From contig LNEI01000002.1 of assembly GCA_001464455.1 (NCBI GenBank), forward strand, positions 1 to 64,000: 64,000 nt of DNA, written 5' to 3'. Source of the stretch: Acidobacteria bacterium Ga0077534 (GTDB taxonomy: Bacteria; Acidobacteriota; Blastocatellia; Pyrinomonadales; Pyrinomonadaceae). The notes below the pieces were generated by a model that saw nothing but the letters and a program-made list of their open reading frames with translations, searched no databases and was not told the origin of the DNA. Of this stretch, positions 7,360 to 17,287 are shown in pieces (the first letter of the stretch is position 1; each line of letters begins with the position of its first letter). The translations under genes and the position numbers were made by a program.

Positions 7360-10230
7360 ATGAATCACAATCTTTTCGACACCCGGCAAACTTTCAAAAC
7401 GGGCACCGGCACCGACGGCGTTTATTACTCAATCCCCCAACTGCGCCGCAGCGGTCTAGGCGATGTATCTCGGTTACCGATCTCTATACGCATTGTTCTC
7501 GAATCCGTGTTGAGAAATTTCGATGACGGCCAAAAAGTGAGCGAGGCCAATGTTCGTGCCTTAGCTTCGTGGAAACCGACCGAGGAGCGTACAGAGGAGA
7601 TCCCGTTTGTTGTTGCTCGAGTAGTTTTGCAGGATTTCACGGGCGTTCCGCTGCTTGTGGATCTTGCAGCGATGCGTTCGGCGGTTCAGCGAATGGGCAA
7701 GGATCCCGGTGTGATCGAGCCGCTGGTGCCGGTCGATCTCGTGATCGATCACTCGGTGCAGGTCGATTATGCGGGAAGCGAGTCAGCCTATCAGCGGAAT
7801 ATGGAGATGGAGTTCAAACGCAATAACCAGCGTTACCGTTTCCTAAAGTGGGGCACCCAAGCTTTCAACGGCTTCAGCGTCGTGCCTCCGGGGATCGGAA
7901 TTGTTCATCAGGTCAATCTTGAGTATTTGGCGAAAGGTGTTTTTGAAAGGGATGGCGTTTATTTCCCTGATTCGCTTGTCGGTACGGATTCGCATACGAC
8001 GATGATCAACGGCGTCGGGATCGTTGGTTGGGGCGTTGGCGGTATCGAAGCAGAAGCGGGGATGCTCGGCCAGCCTGTATATTTTTTAACGCCGGATGTC
8101 GTCGGTGTACATCTGACAGGAACACTCTCCCAAGGCTCGACAGCAACCGACCTCGTGCTGCGAGTAACGGAGATGCTGCGTAAAGCAAACGTTGTCGGCA
8201 AGTTCGTAGAGTTCTTCGGCGAGGGAGCAGCAGCCCTGAACGCCACAGACCGGGCAACGATCGCCAACATGGCACCGGAATACGGCGCGACGATGGGCTT
8301 TTTCGGCGTCGATGATAAAACTCTCGAATATTTTTCGAATACAGGCCGTTCACGGGAACAAATTGAGACGATACGAGCATATTACGTTGCGCAGGAAATG
8401 TTTGGCATTCCGAAGGATGGTGATATCGACTATTCGACCGTAATAGAACTGAATCTTGATACAGTCAACCCTGCGGTTGCGGGTCCCAAGCGTCCGCAGG
8501 ACCGTATCGAATTGTCGAGTCTTGACGAACGTTTCCTCGAATTGTTTACAAAATCAGTTGCTGACGGCGGATATGGCAAGCAAGCAGACGACCTGGAGCG
8601 ACGGTTCGCGGTTCGAATGGGCGACCATTCGGGGGCGACATTGACAGGGGGCGGCGAACAGGCTTCCAAAACGCTTCCGGAGACTAGCCACGACACCGTT
8701 TCGCCGGAGAACACGAATGTTGAAACTGAGATCGAAATGGCGAATAACCGTCCGACGCCGGATCGAGTCGACACTACAGATGATGACACGCCTACGGTAT
8801 CTACGACAGTCGGAAACGGCGACGTTTTAATTGCAGCTATTACTTCATGCACAAACACGTCGAATCCTGCCGTAATGCTCGCTGCAGGGATCGTCGCGAA
8901 AAAGGCAGCCGAACGTGGTATGAAGGTTCCACCCTACGTTAAAACGTCGCTCGCACCGGGTTCACGTGTGGTCACCGAATATTTGGAGCGAACCGGCCTG
9001 CAGAAATATCTTAACGAGGTTGGTTTTGATCTAGTGGGTTACGGCTGCACGACCTGTATCGGGAATTCCGGCCCGCTCGATCCGTCGATCGAGGAACAGA
9101 TAGTTGAAAACGACCTGATCGCCGCCTCGGTACTGTCGGGCAATCGTAATTTTGAGGCTCGTGTTCATCAGAACATCAAGGCAAATTTCCTGATGTCGCC
9201 TCCACTGGTCGTCGCATACGCGCTTGCTGGTACGGTCGTAAAGGATATCTATCTCCAACCGATCGGCCAGGACCGTGATGGAAATGACGTCTTTTTGAAA
9301 GACATCTGGGCATCGCTGGACGAGGTTAGGGAAGTTTTGAGTGCGGCATTTGATCCGGAAATGTATAAGCGGCTGTATTCCCAGTTCGCGGAGCAGAATC
9401 CGCTTTGGAACGATATTGAATCCAGTGTCGGCCAGATATACGAATGGGATACTGAGTCAACGTATATCCAGGAACCGCCGTTCTTTGAGGATTTCTCGAT
9501 GGAAACGGGCTCTTTTAGAGACATCACAGGTGCACGTGCTCTCGCTATATTTGGCGATTCCGTAACGACGGATCACATTTCTCCGGCGGGGGCGATAAAG
9601 GCAAGTTCACCGGCAGGGCGATATCTGCAGGAACTTGGGGTTGCTCCTGAGGACTTTAACTCCTACGGATCGAGACGCGGAAATGATCGGGTGATGCTGC
9701 GCGGGACTTTCGCGAACGTCCGCATCAAAAACCTGATGGTTGCCCCGGTCGAAGGCGGCATGACCAGGCATCAGCCGTCCGGTGAAGAAATGTCGATCTA
9801 CGACGCCGCCGAGCAGTACAAGGCAGAAAACAGGCATCTAATGATCTTTGCGGGCAAAGAGTACGGAACCGGCAGTTCTCGTGATTGGGCAGCGAAAGGA
9901 ACTGCACTTATGGGGGTCAAGGCCGTCGTAACGGAATCCTTTGAGCGTATCCATCGTTCGAATCTGGTCGGAATGGGTGTTTTGCCGCTTCAATTTAAGG
10001 AAGGGCAGACAGCCCAATCGCTCGGTCTGGATGGAACAGAGGAATTTGACCTCATCGGACTCGACGGAAGGGACGTCAAGCCTCGGCAGGATGTCACGCT
10101 TCGCATTCGGAAGGCGTCCGGCGAGGTCGTCGAGACGTCACTAACGCTTCGGATCGATACTCCGATCGAGATCGAATATTACAAGAATGGCGGCATTTTG
10201 CCTTATGTTTTACGCCAGTTGGTGAGCTAA
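7360..10230 (+). CDS. acnA: Aconitate hydratase A
   Basis: 956 residues. The TCA-cycle enzyme that interconverts citrate and isocitrate with a 4Fe-4S cluster in the cytoplasm. The three cluster cysteines are visible: Cys497 in [10 protein letters not shown], and Cys563 and Cys566 in [12 protein letters not shown]. Other signatures are [21 protein letters not shown] and the swivel-domain [16 protein letters not shown]. It is longer than the roughly 890-residue AcnA type because of a low-complexity acidic/Thr-rich insert of about 50-60 residues (around 430-485) just before the first cluster Cys. It is preceded by a good promoter candidate. The next gene is unrelated in function. Confidence 0.96.
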   Translation: MNHNLFDTRQTFKTGTGTDGVYYSIPQLRRSGLGDVSRLPISIRIVLESVLRNFDDGQKVSEANVRALASWKPTEERTEEIPFVVARVVLQDFTGVPLLVDLAAMRSAVQRMGKDPGVIEPLVPVDLVIDHSVQVDYAGSESAYQRNMEMEFKRNNQRYRFLKWGTQAFNGFSVVPPGIGIVHQVNLEYLAKGVFERDGVYFPDSLVGTDSHTTMINGVGIVGWGVGGIEAEAGMLGQPVYFLTPDVVGVHLTGTLSQGSTATDLVLRVTEMLRKANVVGKFVEFFGEGAAALNATDRATIANMAPEYGATMGFFGVDDKTLEYFSNTGRSREQIETIRAYYVAQEMFGIPKDGDIDYSTVIELNLDTVNPAVAGPKRPQDRIELSSLDERFLELFTKSVADGGYGKQADDLERRFAVRMGDHSGATLTGGGEQASKTLPETSHDTVSPENTNVETEIEMANNRPTPDRVDTTDDDTPTVSTTVGNGDVLIAAITSCTNTSNPAVMLAAGIVAKKAAERGMKVPPYVKTSLAPGSRVVTEYLERTGLQKYLNEVGFDLVGYGCTTCIGNSGPLDPSIEEQIVENDLIAASVLSGNRNFEARVHQNIKANFLMSPPLVVAYALAGTVVKDIYLQPIGQDRDGNDVFLKDIWASLDEVREVLSAAFDPEMYKRLYSQFAEQNPLWNDIESSVGQIYEWDTESTYIQEPPFFEDFSMETGSFRDITGARALAIFGDSVTTDHISPAGAIKASSPAGRYLQELGVAPEDFNSYGSRRGNDRVMLRGTFANVRIKNLMVAPVEGGMTRHQPSGEEMSIYDAAEQYKAENRHLMIFAGKEYGTGSSRDWAAKGTALMGVKAVVTESFERIHRSNLVGMGVLPLQFKEGQTAQSLGLDGTEEFDLIGLDGRDVKPRQDVTLRIRKASGEVVETSLTLRIDTPIEIEYYKNGGILPYVLRQLVS

Positions 10231-10325
10231 AACTGCTTGTAATGGGCGGTCAACAGTGTTAAAGTTACGTTTTAAGGCTAACTGTATTTTTCGCCGCTTT
10301 TGTCGGCTTTGTGTGGAGAATTACT

Positions 10326-12914
10326 ATGAGGAAGATCACTACCTTCGCGATCCTTTCAATGTTTGTGTTTGCGTCGGTCGCTCCGGCCTTCGGACAACGT
10401 GCGGACGTTCAAAAAACCGGCAGACGCGTTATTCGCGCGGCCGATTTTGAAACGGTCAGAGCTATGTCTGATGGTGACGGTGTTCTCGTTCGCTGGCAGA
10501 TGAGGTCTGAGAAAGACATTGCGGTCTATTATGTGTATCGCGTAGGTGAAGGATCGAAAGAACTGATCAGCCCTATTGCAGTTCCGGGATCGGCGGGCCG
10601 TTTCGGCTCCGAAGTCGTGCGGGGTGAGGTTTATAACTTCTTCGACACGGACGGTGCTGTAGGAGCTCGATATTCAGTCGAGGGTCTCGCTCGAGACGGA
10701 CAAAGGTATTCCACAAAAGAATTTGAGGCGGTGACAGTCAAAAGCATCGAGGCTGAAACAGGTGTCTCTTCTGAGGTATTTAGAAGTGCCCGGCTTTCCA
10801 CAAATTCAGACATTCAGCGTAACTCTGCGACGATCACGGGCGAACTGCTTGATTTTGTAAGCCTTTACGAACAGGAGCCAAATCCTGAAATGCAGCGTAT
10901 GGTCGCCGCCCAGCCGGGAGCGAAGGTCGCGGTCAAGCGAGACGGTTTTTACAGGGTGACGGCTGCCGAGCTTCAGTCGGCGGGTTTTCCGATCAATTCT
11001 GATTCAACGAAGTGGCGCATGTTCATGAATGGGAACGAGCAGGCGATCACAGTCGGCCCTGACGGAGCCTTCGTTGACTTTTATGGTCGGGGACTAGACA
11101 CCCCCGAAACTGACACACGCTATTACTATCTCTTTTCCGACACAGTTGTCGGCAAAAGGATCGGAACAAAGGTCCTTCGCCAGAGACCAGGAGCTGCGGA
11201 GGCGACCCGCTACGTAGTAAAGGCGGGCAAAAAAGAAAGGAATTTCTATGAGCCAAGGCTGTTTAATTATGAGGAAGAAAATTTCTTTGGCCGATTTCTA
11301 AATGACGTGCCGTCAAGGATCAATTTTAATCTTTCGGCCGTAGACGATTCTGCCCCGGCTCGTATTAGGGTCACGCTTGTTGGTTTTACGGAAAATAATC
11401 ATCGATTCTCGTTGAAAGTGAATGGCAATGTTCTGCCGGACATCACGCAATTCGGCAGGGTTTCAATGTGGACGGAGGTCGACATACCCGGGTCACATTT
11501 GGTCGAGGGAACTAACGAGATCGAACTTGCATCCTCCGGCTTTAATGATCAGGCCCTTTTCGACCGCGTCGAGGTCTCGTATCAGCGTAAGTACACTGCC
11601 GAACAAAGCAAGATCTCGTTTACAACCCCGGGCGACAGAAAGGTAGACATTGACGGCTTCTCTACCTCTGCGGTTCGTGTTTATGACCTTAGCTTTGAAG
11701 GAAATCCCGTTCAGATCGTGAATATGCCGATCGTTGAAGGTGAATCAGGATTTACGGTCAACCTTCCTTCGAGCCGCCCGATGGTGGGTTTCGCCGTCGA
11801 GGATGCTGGTTTGCTTCAGTCGCCTTCAGTCACTGCAAATCTACCTTCGTCTCTTTCAGCCGCAACTAATGCGGCGGAGATGGTGATAATTTCGCACTCC
11901 GCCCCAAGCTTTCTCAACGAGGCCCAGAACTGGGCGGCCTACCGAGAGAGTGCGGCGGGCGGGCGGATCACAACCAAGGTGATCGACGTCCAAGACATTT
12001 ATGACGAGTTTTCTTTCGGCGAGGTTAGATTTGACGCGATAAGAAATTTCCTCGGGTACACGATCGAAGAATGGGAGACAAGCCCTACATACGTCATGCT
12101 CGTGGGCGATGGCAGTTATGATCCGCGCAACTACGAGGGCTATGGCTTTAATAACCTTATCCCCTCGGCTCCGACGAGGTTCATTATCGAAGAAAGTTAC
12201 AGCGATGACGCCCTTGTGGATTTTGACGAGGATGGTCTTCAGGATCTCGCTATCGGACGAATTCCGGCACGAACGTCGGCACAGGTTGCTACTGCGTTGG
12301 GCAAGGTGCAACAGTACGAATTGAATCAGGTCAGTTTCGATCGTGGATTCCTTTTTGCCTACGACAATGCATTCGACTTTGATTTTGAAGGAATGAGCCA
12401 GATCCTGGCTAGTGAACTTCCTGCGGCTGCTCCACGTGAGTTCGTCGTGGCGGGAACGCCAACGTCAAACTCAACCCTGATCTCAACCTTGAACCAGGGC
12501 AAGGCTTTCGTTAACTATTCCGGCCACGGTGCGGCTGGACTTTGGTCGAGCACGAATTTCTTTTCGATCGTAGATGTTCCGTCATTGACGCACGCAAATA
12601 ATCCGTCGATCTTTTCGATGCTCACGTGCATGAACGGTTACTTCTTGCGTACCAATGCGGATTCACTGTCAGAAAGTCTCCTGTTCCGTCAGGGCGGCGG
12701 TGCGGCGGCGGCGTGGGCGTCAACATCTTTAACGACTCCGGACGTTCAGTTGATCATGGCACAACGATTTATTCGTCAAATGTCCGCCCCGGGTCCCGGC
12801 AACATCGAAAGATTGGGCCCGCTAATTAAGGACTCAAAAACGGTTATCGAACAGGGTGCAGATGTAAGGCTCTCGTGGGTCCTAATCGGCGATCCCGCGA
12901 TGAAAACACCGTAA
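10326..12914 (+). CDS. Gingipain-like cysteine protease (peptidase family C25), secreted
   Basis: 862 residues from the ATG at 10326, which begins a signal peptide (MRKITTFAIL...APAFGQ). The first two-thirds is a long beta-rich region resembling the propeptide and accessory domains of C25 proteins. The catalytic domain follows: VGDGSYDPRNYEGYG, IGRIPARTSAQ, then His734 in NYSGHGAAGLW and Cys768 in MLTCMNGYF. The His-Cys spacing of 34 is close to that of RgpB (33). The protein ends soon after WVLIGDPAMK with no C-terminal type-IX sorting domain or anchor visible. Exported endopeptidase activity is inferred from the intact dyad. Confidence 0.88.
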   Translation: MRKITTFAILSMFVFASVAPAFGQRADVQKTGRRVIRAADFETVRAMSDGDGVLVRWQMRSEKDIAVYYVYRVGEGSKELISPIAVPGSAGRFGSEVVRGEVYNFFDTDGAVGARYSVEGLARDGQRYSTKEFEAVTVKSIEAETGVSSEVFRSARLSTNSDIQRNSATITGELLDFVSLYEQEPNPEMQRMVAAQPGAKVAVKRDGFYRVTAAELQSAGFPINSDSTKWRMFMNGNEQAITVGPDGAFVDFYGRGLDTPETDTRYYYLFSDTVVGKRIGTKVLRQRPGAAEATRYVVKAGKKERNFYEPRLFNYEEENFFGRFLNDVPSRINFNLSAVDDSAPARIRVTLVGFTENNHRFSLKVNGNVLPDITQFGRVSMWTEVDIPGSHLVEGTNEIELASSGFNDQALFDRVEVSYQRKYTAEQSKISFTTPGDRKVDIDGFSTSAVRVYDLSFEGNPVQIVNMPIVEGESGFTVNLPSSRPMVGFAVEDAGLLQSPSVTANLPSSLSAATNAAEMVIISHSAPSFLNEAQNWAAYRESAAGGRITTKVIDVQDIYDEFSFGEVRFDAIRNFLGYTIEEWETSPTYVMLVGDGSYDPRNYEGYGFNNLIPSAPTRFIIEESYSDDALVDFDEDGLQDLAIGRIPARTSAQVATALGKVQQYELNQVSFDRGFLFAYDNAFDFDFEGMSQILASELPAAAPREFVVAGTPTSNSTLISTLNQGKAFVNYSGHGAAGLWSSTNFFSIVDVPSLTHANNPSIFSMLTCMNGYFLRTNADSLSESLLFRQGGGAAAAWASTSLTTPDVQLIMAQRFIRQMSAPGPGNIERLGPLIKDSKTVIEQGADVRLSWVLIGDPAMKTP

Positions 12915-12933
12915 TTTTCACATCATCGAATAG

Positions 12934-12966
12934 AAAAAAGGCGTTCCATTTCGGAACGCCTTTTTC
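12934..12966. terminator. Bidirectional intrinsic terminator
   Basis: A stem AAAGGCGTTCC/GGAACGCCTTT with a short ATTTC loop is flanked by A-runs on the left and T-runs on the right, so it can end the protease transcript on the plus strand and the tRNA-Arg transcript on the minus strand. Confidence 0.9.
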
Positions 12967-12970
12967 ATTA

Positions 12971-13046
12971 TGGTACTCGCGGCGGGATTTGAACCTGCGA
13001 CTTCTTCCTTCGGAGGGAAGCACTCTATCCACTGAGCTACGCGAGC
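12971..13046 (-). tRNA. tRNA-Arg (anticodon CCG)
   Basis: On the minus strand acceptor GCTCGCG pairs with CGCGAGT. Anticodon stem CTTCC/GGAAG encloses loop CTCCGAA, giving CCG. The T-loop TTCAAAT and an encoded CCA are present. Confidence 0.95.
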
Positions 13047-13146
13047 GTGACTTTGAGCTGGTTACGCAACTTCCTACGGCTTTCGAGACCGCAACGTGTT
13101 GAAGTTCCCGGCCAATGGCCGAACCAGAAATATATCACGAAGAAAA

Positions 13147-13779
13147 CTAACGTGGAACTATCGTTACGCTCTTGATGCGAATCGGTTCGACCGGGCGTTC
13201 CGTGCCTTCTTGTTTAGGAGCCTGGGCGATGGTGCGGACGTTGTTCATGCCCTCGATCACCTTGCCGTAAACGGTGTATTTGTTGTCAAATGCAGCTTCT
13301 CGCTTGAGCATGATAAAGAACTGTGAATTTGCAGAATTTACGTCATTTCCGAACCGAGCTGCACCGAGAATTCCTGTGTCGTACGGAATATCCGAGAATT
13401 CCGCCTGAACGTGCGGCTTCCCGGAATCGCCTTCCACCTTACCGCCGGCCGCTCCGGGTTTTGTGTTTGAGTCACCAGCCTGAATGACGGTTTGATTAAT
13501 TCGGTGAAAGGAAATGCCGCTGTAATATCCTTCCTTCGCGAGCTCCTTAAACCTCGCGACATGCTTTGGAGCGATGTTCGAGTACAGCTCGATCTTGATG
13601 GTACCGTAGGCGGCACTGTTCTCCATTTCGATGACCGCGATCTCAGGATCGGCGATCGGAGCGACACCTTTTTTGACCTCACCGTTAGCCGAAGGCTTTG
13701 TCGCGTTCGAGCCGGCGGAATCGCACGACGCGATGAAGAGACAGACTAGAGGCAGAATTGCAAGAAAGAACTTTTTCAT
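13147..13779 (-). CDS. Peptidyl-prolyl cis-trans isomerase, cyclophilin type, lipoprotein
   Basis: 210 residues. The N-terminus is a lipoprotein signal (MKKFFLAIL...LFIASC, Cys19). A Ser/Asn/Lys-rich linker leads into a cyclophilin domain: YGTIKIELY, FKELAKEGYYSGISFHR, QAGDSN, FGNDVNSANSQFFIM and KYTVYGKVIEGM. This suggests a membrane-anchored periplasmic foldase. The core has the QFFIM active-site strand, but the usual GTGSGG loop is changed to a Lys/Gly-rich version. It starts a minus-strand series whose next genes are dtd (6 bp away) and a second, cytoplasmic cyclophilin. Confidence 0.9.
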   Translation of the reverse strand: MKKFFLAILPLVCLFIASCDSAGSNATKPSANGEVKKGVAPIADPEIAVIEMENSAAYGTIKIELYSNIAPKHVARFKELAKEGYYSGISFHRINQTVIQAGDSNTKPGAAGGKVEGDSGKPHVQAEFSDIPYDTGILGAARFGNDVNSANSQFFIMLKREAAFDNKYTVYGKVIEGMNNVRTIAQAPKQEGTERPVEPIRIKSVTIVPR

Positions 13780-13785
13780 AACGTT

Positions 13786-14229
13786 TTAACCTTTTGTGTC
13801 TAGAATGATCGTGACCGGGCCGTCATTGACGAGTTCAACATCCATCATCGCACCAAAACGCCCTTCGGCGACCGAGGCGATCTCGAGCCGGGACCTTTCG
13901 ATAAAGTAGTCGTAAAGCCTACTAGCCAGCTCGGCACCAGCCGCATCCATAAATGATGGCCTTCGACCCCGACGCGTGTCGGCATACAAAGTAAACTGCG
14001 AAACGACGAGCATTGAACCGCCGATCTCACGGAGCGACAAATTCATCTTGCCGTTCTCGTCCTCGAAGATGCGCAGGCCAGCGATCTTTTCGACGAGATG
14101 ATCAACGTCATCCAGGCCATCCGTATGAGTGACGCCGAGCAAGATCAAAACACCTCGGGCAATCTCGCCCACGATCTCGTCGTCGACAGTGACTTTTGCC
14201 CTCGAAACTCGCTGGACTACGGCTCTCAC
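13786..14229 (-). CDS. dtd: D-aminoacyl-tRNA deacylase
   Basis: 147 residues, full length for DTD. It removes D-amino acids from mischarged tRNAs in the cytoplasm. The two signature motifs are present: SQFTLYAD (about 80-87) with the catalytic Thr, and the Gly-cisPro-containing NDGPVTIIL near the C-terminus. The start [13 protein letters not shown] is the canonical family start. It lies 3 bp from the upstream cyclophilin gene, so it is translationally close and surely cotranscribed. Confidence 0.97.
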   Translation of the reverse strand: MRAVVQRVSRAKVTVDDEIVGEIARGVLILLGVTHTDGLDDVDHLVEKIAGLRIFEDENGKMNLSLREIGGSMLVVSQFTLYADTRRGRRPSFMDAAGAELASRLYDYFIERSRLEIASVAEGRFGAMMDVELVNDGPVTIILDTKG

Positions 14230-14232
14230 TTC

Positions 14233-14724
14233 TTACGCGGCGTCTTCGATGTAGACCTTATTCATAACGACCGGATCGAGCGGCTTGTCGTTGTGGTTTC
14301 GTGCAACGGTCGCGATGACATCGACCACGTCTTGCCCTTCGGTCACCTTTCCAAACTTCGAATAGCTCGGTGGCAGCGGATAGTCGACGTGCATGATGAA
14401 GAACTGCGATCCGTTGGTATTCGGCCCCGAATTCGCCATCGCGACGGTTCCTTTCTCATACGGTCCGGCGTAAAGCGCCGATCCGCGGTCGATCTCGTCA
14501 TTAAATTTGCCGCCCCATGCCGATTCGCCGCCATATCCCTCGCCAAGCGGGTCGCCGCCCTGGATCATGAAGTTTGGAATGACACGGTGGAAGATCACGC
14601 CGTCGTAGTAATTCTTATCCGCGAGCATCCGAAAATTTTCGGTCGTTTTCGGAGCGTCGCCTTCGAGAAGTTCGAATTTGATCGTTCCTTTGTTTGTTTC
14701 TAAAACTGCAATTCGATTTGCCAC
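14233..14724 (-). CDS. Peptidyl-prolyl cis-trans isomerase, cyclophilin type, cytoplasmic
   Basis: 163 residues without a signal peptide. Cyclophilin motifs are complete: YYDGVIFHRVIPNFMIQGGD (catalytic Arg in FHR), GTVAMANSGPNTNGSQFFI and KFGKVTEGQDVVD. It is the cytosolic counterpart of the lipoprotein cyclophilin two genes downstream, and the two flank dtd. It shares one nucleotide with the stop region of the HAD gene upstream, indicating translational coupling. Confidence 0.95.
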   Translation of the reverse strand: MANRIAVLETNKGTIKFELLEGDAPKTTENFRMLADKNYYDGVIFHRVIPNFMIQGGDPLGEGYGGESAWGGKFNDEIDRGSALYAGPYEKGTVAMANSGPNTNGSQFFIMHVDYPLPPSYSKFGKVTEGQDVVDVIATVARNHNDKPLDPVVMNKVYIEDAA

Positions 14725-15599
14725 TAAATATTCTCCTGATTCAAGATAAATCGCTCTATCGCGGCCGCTACGCCGCTTTCGTCGTTACTTAATGTTGTAT
14801 AAAAATCGCCTCTTTCGTGCAACTTCGGGTCTGCGTTTCCCATGACGACGGGCGTTCCGGCGTACTGGAGCATTTCGAGATCGTTAAAATTATCGCCTAT
14901 CGTCATTACATTCTCGGGCGAAAGGCCGTGCAGTTCAGCGAGTTTCGCAACGCCGTGGCCTTTCGAAGCATCCGGCGGAAGTATATCGATCAGCGTGAAG
15001 TCGAGAGGCTGATAGATGGTTGCAAGCAAGGTTACCAAGTTGCCGAGTTCATCGCGAAGCACGTTTTCCAGCTCGCCCATTGCCGCACATCCGCCAGAAA
15101 AAGAGATGTGAACGATCTCCTGCTCATGCAGAATGTCTTCCAGGCTTGGAACGTGCATTACACCTTCTCGTCCGGCTTCGCCGCCGTGCAGATTCTCGGA
15201 CCAGCGGAGGTATTTTTTGAGAGGAATGTTGTCGTCCGAAATACGGTCGTAAAGCAGCGTGCCGCTGCGGTGCGGGTCGGTACTCACCAATGCGTCTCCG
15301 CCAAACCCTTTACCGACCCGGACTATCTCGCGGCTCGTATCCGTCGATAGCAGGTCGCACGCCACCGTCTCCTGCGAATCGGCATATTTGATCAACGCCC
15401 CGTTATGCGTGATCAAGGGGGCGTTCAAACCCAACTCGACCCCCACCGGACGAGCATCCCTAAAACGCCGCCCCGTAGCGATCGTCACCAGCACACCAGC
15501 TTCCTCAGCCGCACGAATAGCTGCCCGATTGGCCGCAGGGATTTCGCCATTTGAGTTTAATGTTGTGCCGTCTAGGTCGAGGGCAAGGAGTTTTATCAT
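14724..15599 (-). CDS. Cof-type HAD-superfamily phosphatase
   Basis: 291 residues. The HAD motifs are in order: DLDGTTLNS (Asp8 nucleophile, Asp10 acid/base), ATGRRF (motif II), a Lys in DASKGHGVAKL (motif III) and GDNFNDLEML (motif IV). The cap between motifs II and III is the C2B type of the Cof/YbjI group, which dephosphorylates sugar phosphates and cofactor intermediates. The substrate cannot be read from sequence. It overlaps mltG upstream by 4 bp (ATGA-type) and the cyclophilin downstream by 1 bp. Confidence 0.88.
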   Translation of the reverse strand: MIKLLALDLDGTTLNSNGEIPAANRAAIRAAEEAGVLVTIATGRRFRDARPVGVELGLNAPLITHNGALIKYADSQETVACDLLSTDTSREIVRVGKGFGGDALVSTDPHRSGTLLYDRISDDNIPLKKYLRWSENLHGGEAGREGVMHVPSLEDILHEQEIVHISFSGGCAAMGELENVLRDELGNLVTLLATIYQPLDFTLIDILPPDASKGHGVAKLAELHGLSPENVMTIGDNFNDLEMLQYAGTPVVMGNADPKLHERGDFYTTLSNDESGVAAAIERFILNQENI

Positions 15600-16669
15600 T
15601 GGTTACTGTTTTGCTCCCTTTTCTCCTGCCTCTGTTTCTCCAGCCACTGCTGATACCTAGCCTTGCCTTTCTCAAACTCTGCAGCTGAAGCGTAAAACCA
15701 GTGTGAGCCATCGTTAGCGTCGACGTTTAAAACGTAGAAGATGTAGTCGTTAGACTGTGGGTTTAGTGCAGCCCTTATTGAGCTTTCGGTGACTGAGGAG
15801 ATCGGGCCGGGTGGTATTCCTGCTACCTTGCGGGTGTTGTAGGGCGAATCGACCTCGAGGTCGCTTTTGTGGATCGTGCCATCCCATTTTCCGAGCATTT
15901 TAGCGATATAGACGTTTGTTTGGTCGATGCCGAGAGGGATGTTTTTGGCGAGGCGGTTATTGATCACACCGGCGACTATCGGGCGTTCGACTTCGACCGC
16001 GGTTTCAGTTTCGATCAGGGAAGCCAGCGTGATTATCTCGTGCGGCGTGCGGCCGAGGGTTTTCGCCTGCTGGGACCATTCGGGCTTCCAGAACTTGCGA
16101 AACTGATCGACCATCGCTTTTATGATCTCTTGCGGCTTCACGTCGCGGGCCAGGTTGTACGTGGTCGGATACATGTATCCTTCGAGATTCTGAGCGGTCG
16201 GCGAAATATCGCGGATCAGCGAGATATCGTCCATCATCGCGAGCACCGCTTTCTCATCGACCGGCGGATCCTGCGGAAACCGTTCGGCAATGCGCTTTGC
16301 GATATCAAATCGTGTGAAACCCTCCGGAATGGTGAGTTTTATAGTTCGTTCCTCGCCCTTTTCGAGTTGTTTAAAAACCTGAAGAGCGGATATCGGCGAA
16401 GGAAACTGATACTCACCGGCCTGGAGTTTCGTAGCATCGCCAACAGTTCTGAGATAAATATTCGTCGCGGTCTCATTGGCGATAATGCCTTCGGCTGCAA
16501 GTTTTGCGATTATCTGCGGCGGCGTCGAGCCTTTCTCGATCTCGATGTAAGTATTCGCCTTATCGTGTGTCGTCGCCGCAGTGACTGCTCTGAAAACCCA
16601 AAAAGCCCCACCGCCAATCAAAAGGCCGCCCACGAGGACGGCCGCGATCAATAATTTAAACGCTTTCAT
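15596..16669 (-). CDS. mltG: Endolytic murein transglycosylase
   Basis: 357 residues with one N-terminal membrane anchor (about 6-28) and a periplasmic YceG-fold domain. A small LysM-like subdomain (about 40-115) precedes the catalytic part, which has ASLIETET, whose Glu is the expected catalytic residue, then ERPIVAGVINNRL, LGIDQTNVY, SPYNTRKVAGIPPGPI and a C-terminal HWFYASAAEFEKG. It cuts nascent glycan strands and ends peptidoglycan elongation. It overlaps the HAD gene by 4 bp. The C-terminus is Gln/Lys/Glu-rich. Confidence 0.95.
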   Translation of the reverse strand: MKAFKLLIAAVLVGGLLIGGGAFWVFRAVTAATTHDKANTYIEIEKGSTPPQIIAKLAAEGIIANETATNIYLRTVGDATKLQAGEYQFPSPISALQVFKQLEKGEERTIKLTIPEGFTRFDIAKRIAERFPQDPPVDEKAVLAMMDDISLIRDISPTAQNLEGYMYPTTYNLARDVKPQEIIKAMVDQFRKFWKPEWSQQAKTLGRTPHEIITLASLIETETAVEVERPIVAGVINNRLAKNIPLGIDQTNVYIAKMLGKWDGTIHKSDLEVDSPYNTRKVAGIPPGPISSVTESSIRAALNPQSNDYIFYVLNVDANDGSHWFYASAAEFEKGKARYQQWLEKQRQEKREQNSNQ

Positions 16670-16681
16670 ATTCCTAAAACG

Positions 16682-17284
16682 CTATTTTACCGCAAGATGT
16701 TTCTCGATCGCCCCGGTGACGAGTTCGTCCTGAGGCTTATCCTTTGAACCAAATCGAGCAACTATCTTTCCGTTGCGATCAATAAGGAACTTATTGAAAT
16801 TCCAGGAAATATCGCCGCCAAATTCCGGATTGGACTTTTTGCTTGTCAGGTAAGTGTAGAACGGATGCTGGTCAACTCCGCTGACCGATATCTTCGAGAA
16901 CATCGGGAAAGTCACGCCGTATGTCGTCGAGCAAAAATCCTTGATCTCTTTCTCAGTTCCGGGTTCCTGGCCCATGAAGTTGTTGGCAGGGAAGCCGAGC
17001 ACCACGAATCCTTGGTCTTTATATTTCTTGTAAATCGCCTCGAGCCCTTCGTATTGCGATGTGTAACCGCATTTACTCGCAACGTTTACGATCATGACGA
17101 CTTTGCCTTTGTAGGCGTCGAGCTTGACGCTGCCGCCGTCAATGTCCTTCATGGTGAATTCGTACAAGTTGTTCTCAGCAGGTGGTTCTGTTGGGGTCGG
17201 GTTAAGAATGAAGCCGTATTTATATGCGGCCGCGCCAACAGCCCCAACCGCAATGACGAGAATAAGAATCGTTACCTTAAGCAT
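16682..17284 (-). CDS. Membrane-anchored glutathione peroxidase family protein
   Basis: 200 residues. An N-terminal hydrophobic segment (about 2-25) anchors or exports a thioredoxin-fold peroxidase. The catalytic tetrad is visible: Cys72 (NVASKCGYT), Gln106 (FMGQEPG), Trp161 and Asn162 (SWNFNKFL). The nucleophile is Cys rather than Sec. Cys118 (DFCSTTYGVTFPMF) is another conserved family position. It would reduce peroxides, probably with thioredoxin-like donors, on the periplasmic side if the hydrophobic segment is a signal. It lies 12 bp from mltG. Confidence 0.92.
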   Translation of the reverse strand: MLKVTILILVIAVGAVGAAAYKYGFILNPTPTEPPAENNLYEFTMKDIDGGSVKLDAYKGKVVMIVNVASKCGYTSQYEGLEAIYKKYKDQGFVVLGFPANNFMGQEPGTEKEIKDFCSTTYGVTFPMFSKISVSGVDQHPFYTYLTSKKSNPEFGGDISWNFNKFLIDRNGKIVARFGSKDKPQDELVTGAIEKHLAVK

Positions 17285-17287
17285 CTT

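Noticed and set aside
15869-16654. Plus-strand ORF of 261 codons
   Set aside because: It lies entirely within mltG on the opposite strand and shows no family features.
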